64,000 bases of DNA, taken from the NCBI GenBank assembly GCA_017543905.1, contig JAFYFC010000028.1, forward strand, positions 1 to 64,000. Direction: 5' to 3'. Origin of the DNA: Clostridia bacterium (GTDB taxonomy: Bacteria; Bacillota; Clostridia; Christensenellales; Aristaeellaceae). A program made the position numbers and the translations under genes. Of this stretch, positions 26,728-34,105 are shown piece by piece; position 1 is the first letter of the stretch, and each line of letters begins with the position of its first letter. The notes beneath the pieces are model-generated. The model made no database searches. It was given only the letters and a program-made list of their open reading frames with translations, and was not told the origin of the DNA.

Positions 26728-26818
26728 CTGATCGATTGGCTGCTTGAGGAATAGAACGTAAGCTTTAAGCGGCATGGCCCGAGGGTCATGCCGCTTCCGT
26801 TTGGTTTATAAGCTTTTT
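26728..26818 (+). ncRNA. Candidate small RNA with terminal hairpin
   Basis: The predicted transcript begins near 26728. About 40 nt later it enters a 13-bp stem, AAGCGGCATG (26767-26776) with CATGCCGCTT (26787-26796), extended inward by a G-T and two C-G pairs around a CGAG loop. U-rich sequence with a run of six T follows about 20 bases later. There is no ribosome site with an open frame in it. The 5' end is estimated from the promoter and the 3' end from the T run; there is no other evidence that it is an RNA gene. Confidence 0.4.
26767..26796. terminator. Strong hairpin between convergent units
   Basis: A perfect 10-bp stem, with a further three weaker pairs, around CGAG. It can end the candidate small RNA (plus) and the cystatin-like gene (minus, stop at 26860). 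The T run is displaced on both strands, so efficiency is uncertain. Confidence 0.6.
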
Positions 26819-26859
26819 TCGTTTTCCGCCCGTTCAGGCGGTCTGTTTTTGTTTTTGGC

Positions 26860-27222
26860 TCAGAACTCGCAGAACGCTCCGAAGTCGAAATCCGCTATGC
26901 CGAGCAGCTCCACGCTGCCGTCCAGCTTCTCACAGATGAACACGAGCTTGAAGGCGGGCTGCGCGTCAGGCGCTACCACGGTCGCCTGTGCGAGGAAGCA
27001 GTGGTTGGTGCCCGCGACGACCTGAGAGCCGAGGTACGCTACGGGAACGTAGTCAACGCCCAGCAGCTTTTCCGTAGCCTTATCGAACAGCGCCTTGTTT
27101 TCGTCGGTTATCTCGAAGGCTTCTGAGGCAGTCCAGCCGCCCAGCAGCATATTGTTCTCGGCGAAAGCGACAGCGGCGACAAGCAGCATCACGGCAAATA
27201 TAACGCAAATAATTTTCTTCAT
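26860..27222 (-). CDS. Small secreted cystatin-like protein
   Basis: 120 residues. A signal peptide (MKKIICVIFAVMLLVAAVAF, then AEN) is followed by a domain with the cystatin hallmarks in order: GG at residues 28-29, the helix EAFEITDENKALFDKATEKL, the QVVAG loop exactly at 67-71, and a final strand pair FKLVFICEKLDG. In cystatins these loops enter the cleft of papain-like cysteine proteases. Bacterial members are little studied; some act as binding rather than inhibitory folds. Two cysteines (75 and 97) could pair. Ribosome site AAAGGA. Inhibition is an inference. Confidence 0.7.
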   Translation of the reverse strand: MKKIICVIFAVMLLVAAVAFAENNMLLGGWTASEAFEITDENKALFDKATEKLLGVDYVPVAYLGSQVVAGTNHCFLAQATVVAPDAQPAFKLVFICEKLDGSVELLGIADFDFGAFCEF

Positions 27223-27366
27223 GGTTTTGTACTTCCTTTCTGTTGTGCTTTTCAGCTTTGTTTTTTTGGTGCCGGTTTGTTTTCCGGTTCACCCTTTTAT
27301 ACGCGCATCAGCGTGGGAGGGCAGCTTCCGGAATATTAATATCAGGTTAATCGGGTTCTTGTTCGC

Positions 27367-28218
27367 TCAGCGCTTTATTCCCCGCAGAATCATCGTTACA
27401 GATACCGAAGTATCCCATTGCTTTTTCCCCTCGCGGTATAAGCGCAGTCTTTCGTCATATTTCGCGTTTACGACATTGAGGATTTTATCCGCCTGCGGCG
27501 AATGCGCGGACAGCACGGCCTCCAGATCGTTCTGCCTGAGCGCCTCTATCATCGCCTCCGCCATAGATGCGGGATACTTGGGCGCGTCCGGCGTGAGATC
27601 CACGACCGCATAACCCGTGCGCACGTCCGCAAACCCGTGCGCCTCCATTGAAGCGGGCAGCTCTGCCTCCGACATCGGAAACCGGCAGACTCCGTACTTT
27701 CCGATATTGCTTTCAGACTGCGGGATGCTGTCCCAGAACGCGATTTCATCCGCTGTAGGTTCCAGACACTTGGCCGTGCAGTGCAGTCCTTTCCGCGCGG
27801 ATAGGCACAGGCACACGCCTCCGGGCCTGAGTACGCGCCGCTGTTCGCCCCAGAACGCCGTCGGCTTTATATGCTCCTGCACGGTATTGGATATCGTCAC
27901 ATCGAAGGTATCGTCCGCAAAAGGCAGCTGTGTCGCGTCACATTCAAGGAATTCGATGCCGGGAACGTTCGCTTTCGCAAACGAGATGAATCTGCTGTCC
28001 CTGTCTACGGCGGTGATACGCGCCTTGGGATACCACCTGTGCAGCGCTTCGGCAAGCGCGCCGGGGCCGCAGCCGATTTCAAGGATTTTAAGCTCCGCGT
28101 CCGCATCCAGCTGAAAAGCCCTGCCGTACTGTTCGAAAAACATGTCGTCAAATCTGAGTTTTCGGCTGAGATACAGTGTCATTACGCCCTGTATATGCTC
28201 TGACCAGATAACGTTCAT
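27367..28218 (-). CDS. Class I SAM-dependent methyltransferase
   Basis: 283 residues. Motif I is ILEIGCGPGALAEAL at about residues 45-59, then ARITAVDRDSRF, DATQLPFADDTFDVTISNT (motif II) and EQRRVLRPGGVC. It is a Methyltransf_11 protein with a longer C-terminal half that may define the substrate. GGAGGAG lies about 7 bases before the ATG. Its start lies 22 bp from the LarA-like stop, so the two genes may be co-transcribed. Substrate unknown. Confidence 0.85.
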   Translation of the reverse strand: MNVIWSEHIQGVMTLYLSRKLRFDDMFFEQYGRAFQLDADAELKILEIGCGPGALAEALHRWYPKARITAVDRDSRFISFAKANVPGIEFLECDATQLPFADDTFDVTISNTVQEHIKPTAFWGEQRRVLRPGGVCLCLSARKGLHCTAKCLEPTADEIAFWDSIPQSESNIGKYGVCRFPMSEAELPASMEAHGFADVRTGYAVVDLTPDAPKYPASMAEAMIEALRQNDLEAVLSAHSPQADKILNVVNAKYDERLRLYREGKKQWDTSVSVTMILRGIKR

Positions 28219-28239
28219 ATATATACTCCTCCCCGCAAA

Positions 28240-29526
28240 TCAGGAAGCGGCGTCCGCGCGGACTGTTACGCTCACGCCGTCCGGAATCACCGTAACCGGA
28301 GCGTCCTTCCTACCGATAAGCCCGTCCGCGAGCGCGAGCGCCTCCTCAAGGCTGTGCGCGGGATACATGTGCAGGCTTCTGACCAGCGCGTCCTCCGCTT
28401 CTGAAATATAGACGACCCTCGCCTTCTGCATTACGCGGATAAATATCTGCGCCTGCCACTGATCAGGCATCGTCTCGTTGCGCCCGCGCCTGAGTATGCC
28501 CTTCGCCAGCGCGTTTAGGTCGTCCGAAGCCGTCATTTCACGGCAGAAGGCCTTGCCGCCGTGCCCGTCTGCGGACTCCGCGAGCATTATTATAACGCCG
28601 CCCGGCTTTACGGTGGCCTCAGCGGCCGTCATGCCCTTTACCGCCTGATATATGTTCTGATCCAGCGGATAGCCGCCGTTGGTGGTGACGACGATCTCGG
28701 CAGGCGCCGCGTCCTGGCCGCAGTGTGCGTCTAAAAAGCGGCAGCCCTGCTCGTGGGCGAGCAGCATATCCCCCGCCACGGCGTGTATCACGCGCTTTTC
28801 GCCGTTCAGGACCACGTTCAATATGAATTTGAGCCCCGCTTTGCGGGCGGCCCAGACCATGTCGCGGTGGATAGGGTTGCCCTCAAGGCTGCCCGCGTGC
28901 GAAAGCGGGTCGGCTATGAATTCGGCGCAGTGGTTCGCAAGCACGCTTTCCCGGCTCGCGACGCCCGGCAGCACCGATTTTCTGCCGCCGGAATAGCCCG
29001 CGAAAAAGTGCGGCTCTATGAAGCCCTCGGATATGAGCAGATCGGCCTCCGCCGCTATGCGGTTTACGCGGCACTCCCCGCCGGAGGGCAGCGTGCCCAG
29101 CAGCGTCAGCAGCGCGGGGTCGTCGCAGTCGTGTATCACGATGCGCTCGCGGGAGGCGAGCTCCTCCCCGAACTTAGCGCGTATCTCTTCGGAAGTAGTG
29201 CTCCTGTGGCAGCCGGTGGCTATCAGTATGGTTATATCCGCGTGCGGATTTCCGCGGCGCACTTCCCTGAGCAGCGCGGGCATAAGCAGCCTGCTGGGCA
29301 CCGGACGCGTGTGGTCGCTCGCGATTATCGTAACGCGGCGTTTGCCGCGCGCAAGCTCGCACAGCGGAGCCGAGCCGACGGGATTACTAAGCGCGCGCTC
29401 AATTAACTCCTGCTCAGTCGCGCCGGGCTCGTATTCCTCTATATGCGAACGCAGCACGCCCCTTACGCGCGCGTCCGCGATATCCAGCACGCGCTTCCCT
29501 CTGCCGTAAGGCAATTCTATCCTCAT
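28240..29526 (-). CDS. LarA-family nickel-pincer racemase/epimerase
   Basis: 428 residues. Both catalytic segments of LarA are present: IATGCHRSTTSEEI and EPHFFAGYSGGRKSVLPG, which carry the two His residues and the Lys that bind the pincer nucleotide. LarA-family enzymes exchange a hydride at a 2-hydroxyacid carbon; the family also includes malate and other 2-hydroxyacid racemases or epimerases, so lactate is only one option. The LarB, LarC and LarE cofactor-making genes are not nearby and must be elsewhere if the enzyme is active. Confidence 0.82.
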   Translation of the reverse strand: MRIELPYGRGKRVLDIADARVRGVLRSHIEEYEPGATEQELIERALSNPVGSAPLCELARGKRRVTIIASDHTRPVPSRLLMPALLREVRRGNPHADITILIATGCHRSTTSEEIRAKFGEELASRERIVIHDCDDPALLTLLGTLPSGGECRVNRIAAEADLLISEGFIEPHFFAGYSGGRKSVLPGVASRESVLANHCAEFIADPLSHAGSLEGNPIHRDMVWAARKAGLKFILNVVLNGEKRVIHAVAGDMLLAHEQGCRFLDAHCGQDAAPAEIVVTTNGGYPLDQNIYQAVKGMTAAEATVKPGGVIIMLAESADGHGGKAFCREMTASDDLNALAKGILRRGRNETMPDQWQAQIFIRVMQKARVVYISEAEDALVRSLHMYPAHSLEEALALADGLIGRKDAPVTVIPDGVSVTVRADAAS

Positions 29527-29617
29527 AAATTCAACCTCTTCCGCGTTTCCGCAATGACGTCAAATAACTCAAATCCTGCCGTTTTAGAATATAATCTTCA
29601 AAAATCAACGCGACTCC

Positions 29618-29650
29618 CGATTGAAATGAAGCAAAGCTTCATTTCAATCG
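29618..29650. repeat. Perfect 33-bp hairpin spanning a stop codon
   Basis: Arms of 15 bp, CGATTGAAATGAAGC (29618-29632) and GCTTCATTTCAATCG (29636-29650), with a 3-base loop. The stop codon of the ABC exporter gene (29644-29646) lies in the right arm. No T run follows on the minus strand. Probably a 3' stabiliser or a rho-independent terminator relic. Confidence 0.65.
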
Positions 29651-31473
29651 ACGCTCTGCGTCAGCGCCTTTTTGAACTGCGTTTCGTACAGCTCCGTATA
29701 TACGCCGCCCGCCTTGACCAGCTCCGCGTGTACGCCCCGCTCCACTATGGCGCCGTCCTTAACCACGAGTATCTCGTCGGCGGCCATTATGGTGGAAAGG
29801 CGGTGCGCGATAAGTATGCTGGTGCGCTCCTTTATAATAGGCTCGATGGCCTCCTGTATACGGCTTTCGGAGATGGAATCCAGCGCGGAGGTCGCCTCGT
29901 CGAATATGAGCAGCGCTGGATTTTTAAGCAGCACGCGCGCTATCGAGAGGCGCTGCTTTTCGCCGCCGGAGAGCTTGAGCCCGCGGTTGCCCACCATGGC
30001 GTCCAGTCCCTTGTCCTGCTTCTGCACGAAGTCGTATATGTTCGCCTTTTTGCAGGCGGCGATCAGCTCCTCCTCGGAGGCGTCGGGCCTGGCGTAAAGC
30101 AGGTTTTCGCGTATGGTGCCGTTGAACAGGTACGTTTCCTGACTCACGATGCCTACGCTCCTGCGCAGAAAAGCGAGGTCCAGCTTTTTCACGTCCGTGC
30201 CGCCGTAGTACACCGTCCCCTCCTGGCAGTCGTACAGGCGGGGTATCAGGTTTATTATCGTGCTCTTGCCGGAGCCCGAGGGCCCGACGATGGCGATCGA
30301 GCGGCCCGCCTTCATAGTGAAGCTCACGTCGTGCAGTATCTGCCGCTCGGGATCGTATGAAAAATTCACGTGGCTGAACTCGACGCTGCCGTCCGAGCTT
30401 AATGGCGTGACGGCGTCAGGGGCGTTTTGTATTTCGACGGGCAGGTCGAAGTATTCGAATATGCGGGTGAACAGCGCCATCGAGCGTATCCATTCCACCT
30501 GTATGTTCAGCAGGGAATTGACCGGGCCGTACATGCGCGAAAGCAGTGCCACCATCACGGTTATGTCGCCCACGGTGATGTTTTGGTCGTAGTTCATCAT
30601 AAGTATGCCGCCCACGAGGTACAAAAGCATCGGCCCGATGGACGAGAACGTGGAGATTATCATGAAGAACCAGCGGCCCGCCATGCTCTCCTTTATGTTC
30701 AGGCGGATCATGCGCTTGTTTACCGCCTTGTAGCGCTCGTACTCGTAGTTCTCCTTGCCGAACAGCTTGACCAGCATCTGCCCGCTCACGGAGAGTGTTT
30801 CGTTCAGTATGCCGTTCACCTCGTCGCTGCACGCCTGCGATTCCCGCGTGAGCGTCCAGCGCGTCTTGCCCGCGTGGCGGGAGGGGATCACGAACAGCGG
30901 GATGACCAGCACGCCCAGCGTGGCCAGCATCCAGTTGCGCTCGTACATAACCGCAAGCGCCGCGATAAGCGTTATCGAATTGGACAGGATGGACGTGAAC
31001 GTATTGGTTATCACGCTCTGCACGCCTGATATGTCGCTGGTCATGCGCGTGATTATGTCGCCCTGATTGTTTGAGGTAAAGAAGCGCTGGCTCATCTGCT
31101 GCAGGTGCGCGTACATTTTGTTGCGCATATCGAAGGTGATATGCTGCGCGATCCAGCTGTTTAAGTAATTCTGCCCCACGCCGATCAGGTTGCTGCCCAG
31201 CGTGACCGCCAGCGACAGCACTATCAGCTTTATCAGCAGCTGCACGCCCTTCCGCTCCGCGAGCGCGTCCACTATGCGGCCCGTGAGCACGGACGGATAC
31301 AACGCCAGCAGCGAGGACGCCGCGATCGCGCACAGGATCAGCAGAAACTGCTTCCAGTACGGCTTCAGATACGAAAACACGCGCCTAAGCAGCGCGCCCG
31401 TCACCTTCGGACGGTTGGCCTTTTCCTCCTCGGTCATAAACCCGCGGCTCATGTGTCCGCCCATTCTCTGCAT
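29644..31473 (-). CDS. ABC exporter, fused permease and ATPase
   Basis: 609 residues. Six membrane helices (about residues 35-340) precede a nucleotide-binding domain with Walker A GPSGSGKST, Q-loop SQETYLF, signature LSGGEKQRLSIARVL and Walker B ALLIFDEATSALD, then the H-loop in IAHRLSTI. This is the MsbA/LmrA/YknU-type half-transporter layout. A homodimer, or a pairing with a half-transporter elsewhere, would export lipids, peptides or drugs. No second half-transporter gene is adjacent. Its promoter is embedded in the hairpin after the preceding gene. Confidence 0.92.
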   Translation of the reverse strand: MQRMGGHMSRGFMTEEEKANRPKVTGALLRRVFSYLKPYWKQFLLILCAIAASSLLALYPSVLTGRIVDALAERKGVQLLIKLIVLSLAVTLGSNLIGVGQNYLNSWIAQHITFDMRNKMYAHLQQMSQRFFTSNNQGDIITRMTSDISGVQSVITNTFTSILSNSITLIAALAVMYERNWMLATLGVLVIPLFVIPSRHAGKTRWTLTRESQACSDEVNGILNETLSVSGQMLVKLFGKENYEYERYKAVNKRMIRLNIKESMAGRWFFMIISTFSSIGPMLLYLVGGILMMNYDQNITVGDITVMVALLSRMYGPVNSLLNIQVEWIRSMALFTRIFEYFDLPVEIQNAPDAVTPLSSDGSVEFSHVNFSYDPERQILHDVSFTMKAGRSIAIVGPSGSGKSTIINLIPRLYDCQEGTVYYGGTDVKKLDLAFLRRSVGIVSQETYLFNGTIRENLLYARPDASEEELIAACKKANIYDFVQKQDKGLDAMVGNRGLKLSGGEKQRLSIARVLLKNPALLIFDEATSALDSISESRIQEAIEPIIKERTSILIAHRLSTIMAADEILVVKDGAIVERGVHAELVKAGGVYTELYETQFKKALTQSVD

Positions 31474-31503
31474 ACGTTTTTCCCCCGAATAAAGCTAACG
31501 CTG

Positions 31504-31532
31504 ATTATAGCGGAAACGGCGCACGATTGCAA
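31504..31532 (-). promoter_or_regulatory. Promoter of the ABC exporter, overlapping a hairpin
   Basis: On the minus strand TTGCAA (31532-31527), a 17-bp spacer and TATAAT (31509-31504). The -35 box lies in the loop of the hairpin at 31511-31544 and the spacer contains one of its arms. Confidence 0.65.
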
Positions 31533-31544
31533 GCGCCGTTTCCG
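31511..31544 (-). terminator. Hairpin after the EEP-family gene
   Basis: 12-bp arms, CGGAAACGGCGC and GCGCCGTTTCCG, with a 10-base loop, about 45 bases after the stop of the EEP gene. T-rich sequence follows on the plus side only, so on the minus strand it may be an inefficient terminator with a promoter nested in it. Confidence 0.5.
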
Positions 31545-31590
31545 TTTTACGTGCAGCGCCCTGCCCGCCGCATGCGTTCCGTTTATGCCG

Positions 31591-32472
31591 TCAGTTAAGA
31601 CTTATGTCCGCGTAGATCGGGATGTGGTCGGATGCGTTCTGTACGTCGTGGCCTATGACGGCGTTAAACAGCTTCACCTCCGCCGCGTCGTTTACGAACA
31701 GATGGTCGACGCAGTGATCCATATTGTCCGTATTCGGAAATACCTGATAGCCGAAATACGTGGGATAATCGCGTACCAGCACGGACGCTGCGTACTTTGC
31801 GTCCCGCACGCCCGCTTCGTTCATCAGCGTAACGTACGCGTCCGCCTGCTCAGGCGTGTTGAAGTCGCCCGCCATGATGAGCGGCAGGCCAGCGTACTGT
31901 TTGGCCGTTTCGGCGGCGAGGGCCGTGATATAGGCTATATTGCGTTCGTATTTCGCCGCCTGCTCACGGGGCGCGGGATGCGTGTTCGTCACCACGAAGC
32001 GCTTACCGTCTGCCAGCGTTTCAAACACCGCGACCGCGAACACGCGCGTGGAATCCCGCATTTCCACGTCCAGAACACGCTCCTCCACCAGGTTTAACGT
32101 GCGCGTATTGTACATAAAGCAGGTAGTGCTGTACACCAGCCCCGGCGCGTTGCTTACGCGGCACGCGAAGCCGTATGCGCCCGTGTCCACGAGATATGGT
32201 ATCAGCGCCTTCTGCCATTTGACGTTCGCTTCCTGCAGCGCGACCACGTCCGGCATATAATACATGAGTATCGCGGCGACCTTTTCGTCGCGCCCCTGCA
32301 CCGGCACGTGCTCCCACTCCGGATGCATCACGTTGTAGGACATCACGCGGATATCCGCCCCCTCCGCAAGCGCGGGATCGTCGGCATCCGTCTCCGCGGC
32401 GCACAGCGCAGGCAGCAGAAAAAGCGCCAGCACGAGCGCAAGCAGACGCAGAAATAAACGTATACGCTTCAT
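31591..32472 (-). CDS. Secreted endonuclease/exonuclease/phosphatase-family protein
   Basis: 293 residues with a signal peptide (MKRIRLFLRLLALVLALFLL, cleavage near CAA-ET). The EEP-fold catalytic set is complete: MSYNVM, LQEANVKW, NTHPAPREQ, AGDFNTPEQ, DNMDHCVDHLFV and ASDHIP. Such secreted proteins act as DNases, phosphodiesterases or sphingomyelinase-like phosphatases; no residue here decides. It lies 43 bp after the SUKH immunity gene on the same strand but has the GC-rich codon use of the host, unlike the toxin island. Confidence 0.85.
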   Translation of the reverse strand: MKRIRLFLRLLALVLALFLLPALCAAETDADDPALAEGADIRVMSYNVMHPEWEHVPVQGRDEKVAAILMYYMPDVVALQEANVKWQKALIPYLVDTGAYGFACRVSNAPGLVYSTTCFMYNTRTLNLVEERVLDVEMRDSTRVFAVAVFETLADGKRFVVTNTHPAPREQAAKYERNIAYITALAAETAKQYAGLPLIMAGDFNTPEQADAYVTLMNEAGVRDAKYAASVLVRDYPTYFGYQVFPNTDNMDHCVDHLFVNDAAEVKLFNAVIGHDVQNASDHIPIYADISLN

Positions 32473-32515
32473 GACGCGGCATCTCCTTTCGGCGCGGGAA
32501 AGGGTGGGGCTGTGT

Positions 32516-32926
32516 TTACAATTCCAGATACTCGGATAAGCTGTCTGCTATCCTTTTCGGCTTGCAATTCGGATACGTCTGGTATACGGTGCCTGATTCG
32601 TCCTGCCATATGTATATGCTGTCAAAGTGCGTGTTCTCAACAACATACAGATTTTTCGGCACGATAGGATTAAATTCCCGCGCTTCGAGCGTAACGTCCA
32701 CCACATTCAGGTAAGGGTATTTACAGATGCCGACTATTTCGTGACCTTTGTATATACAAGCACCCATGTTTGAAATCAACGCTTTGTATTCATCCGAAAA
32801 CTTTACTCCCAACTTTTCCTCGGCGGAAACAATACTCTCTTTACTTGCGCCTGTTGTATCCTTTAGGGTACTTCTGCCTATAATACTCACTAATCGTTCA
32901 AACAAACGTATTCCTTCTTTCTTCAA
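32516..32926 (-). CDS. SUKH (SMI1/KNR4) family immunity protein
   Basis: Up to 136 residues. The SUKH core is clear: SKESIVSAEEKLGVKFSDEY, then a hydrophobic sheet region and IYIWQDESGTVYQTYPN near the end. SUKH proteins neutralise nuclease toxins in polymorphic toxin systems, usually as the gene right after the toxin, as here (10-bp gap or less). The first codon is TTG at 32926, with no ribosome site; a second in-frame TTG at 32905 has GAAGGA about 6 bases upstream and may be the true start. Low GC, like the toxin gene. Confidence 0.85.
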   Translation of the reverse strand: MKKEGIRLFERLVSIIGRSTLKDTTGASKESIVSAEEKLGVKFSDEYKALISNMGACIYKGHEIVGICKYPYLNVVDVTLEAREFNPIVPKNLYVVENTHFDSIYIWQDESGTVYQTYPNCKPKRIADSLSEYLEL

Positions 32927-32936
32927 TTAAGTCTTT

Positions 32937-34082
32937 TTACAGCTTTTCATAGAAGCGTCCCGCTGCGTTATTTATAATCTTTTTAATCTGTTCGAATTCT
33001 TTCCTATCTATTTCAGAAGACCCTTGCTGATATGTCAGAATTTTATAATTACTTCTGTGTTGTTCATATGTGAGCAAAGCCAAAGGCGCATCTTTCTTCT
33101 GTCCAACATGATGCCACTCATATGAACGTCCATCACAGTCAATTGGATTCATCCCTTTAAGCATGCGCTGCAGATTTGTTTTACCTTCTGCGTCTACTAT
33201 GTTTAAATCAACACTCTCCGGCAACAATAAACGTTTATCGCCAAGCCTGTATTCTTTCAGACCCGCCTTTTTGTATATCTCGTACTCATCCATAGAATGA
33301 ACCGTTCTGATGAAATCAAGCGAATAATTGCTTTCCCTTTGTATTATTGCCGCTTCTTTCCAACTAATATCTGTAGCTTTGTGCCACGTGTAAAGAAACG
33401 ACGATTCGCTAATAGCACCTGAAACTGAACCGGCGATCGCACCCCACATAAAGCCTTCACTCGCTCCAACCAGAGCTTCATTAAATGCATCTTCGATATT
33501 GCCTTTCTTTATATATCCGAATACTCCGGATGATACAAACCCGAACCCCGCACTCTTTGCCGCAAATTCTGCGCCTTCTTTAGCACCAAACGTAAGTATC
33601 ATGCTAATTGCAGGTGCAGACACGGATGTTATCGACGCAATTGTTACGCAAACTATGATAACACCCGCACCTATTGCTACATTCTTTAAAATTTTAGTGT
33701 AGATGTCTTCTTCTATGTATTCCTGAAACGGTATGACTGTCGTCTGATCGTCCTCACCCAGAGTGAACACATAGCGCGTCCCCTCGAACTGCGCGTCAAG
33801 CTCCGCCATTGTATAACCGAAGTATATGTTGGCACGGGTGTTGTACGCGACTTCTTCAAGGTACTCCTGTGAAACGTATACTGCTTCGACGTTTTCGACA
33901 ACATAATCCGTGCCGTCAAGCGCCGTTATCAATTCAGCATAGATTTCATCTTCTATATACGGCAGGAGCGCCGGATCGCTGAAACTGAAAACCTCCGTAT
34001 CTGTCTCCGCAACGCTATCATGCGATATAGATAAGGTCGTGAGCATCGCGACAGCCAGCAATACTGCTATAAACCGTTTCAT
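32937..34082 (-). CDS. Secreted LHH-type nuclease toxin
   Basis: 381 residues. A signal peptide (MKRFIAVLLAVAMLTTLS) is followed by an alpha/beta region (26-135), a hydrophobic, Gly/Ala-rich segment (about 135-225) as in pre-toxin regions, and a C-terminal domain with TNLQRMLKGMNPIDCDG, then YEWHHVGQ (HH at 324-325) and LLTYEQH (H342). This is the LHH pattern of the HNH/ENDO VII nuclease superfamily, here with WHH in place of LHH. The immunity gene follows. Base composition is far more AT-rich than the neighbours, suggesting transfer. It lacks LXG, WXG or RHS trafficking domains and relies on a Sec signal, unusual for this toxin class. Confidence 0.8.
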   Translation of the reverse strand: MKRFIAVLLAVAMLTTLSISHDSVAETDTEVFSFSDPALLPYIEDEIYAELITALDGTDYVVENVEAVYVSQEYLEEVAYNTRANIYFGYTMAELDAQFEGTRYVFTLGEDDQTTVIPFQEYIEEDIYTKILKNVAIGAGVIIVCVTIASITSVSAPAISMILTFGAKEGAEFAAKSAGFGFVSSGVFGYIKKGNIEDAFNEALVGASEGFMWGAIAGSVSGAISESSFLYTWHKATDISWKEAAIIQRESNYSLDFIRTVHSMDEYEIYKKAGLKEYRLGDKRLLLPESVDLNIVDAEGKTNLQRMLKGMNPIDCDGRSYEWHHVGQKKDAPLALLTYEQHRSNYKILTYQQGSSEIDRKEFEQIKKIINNAAGRFYEKL

Positions 34083-34105
34083 TTGCTGATTTCCTCCTTC
34101 ATCGC

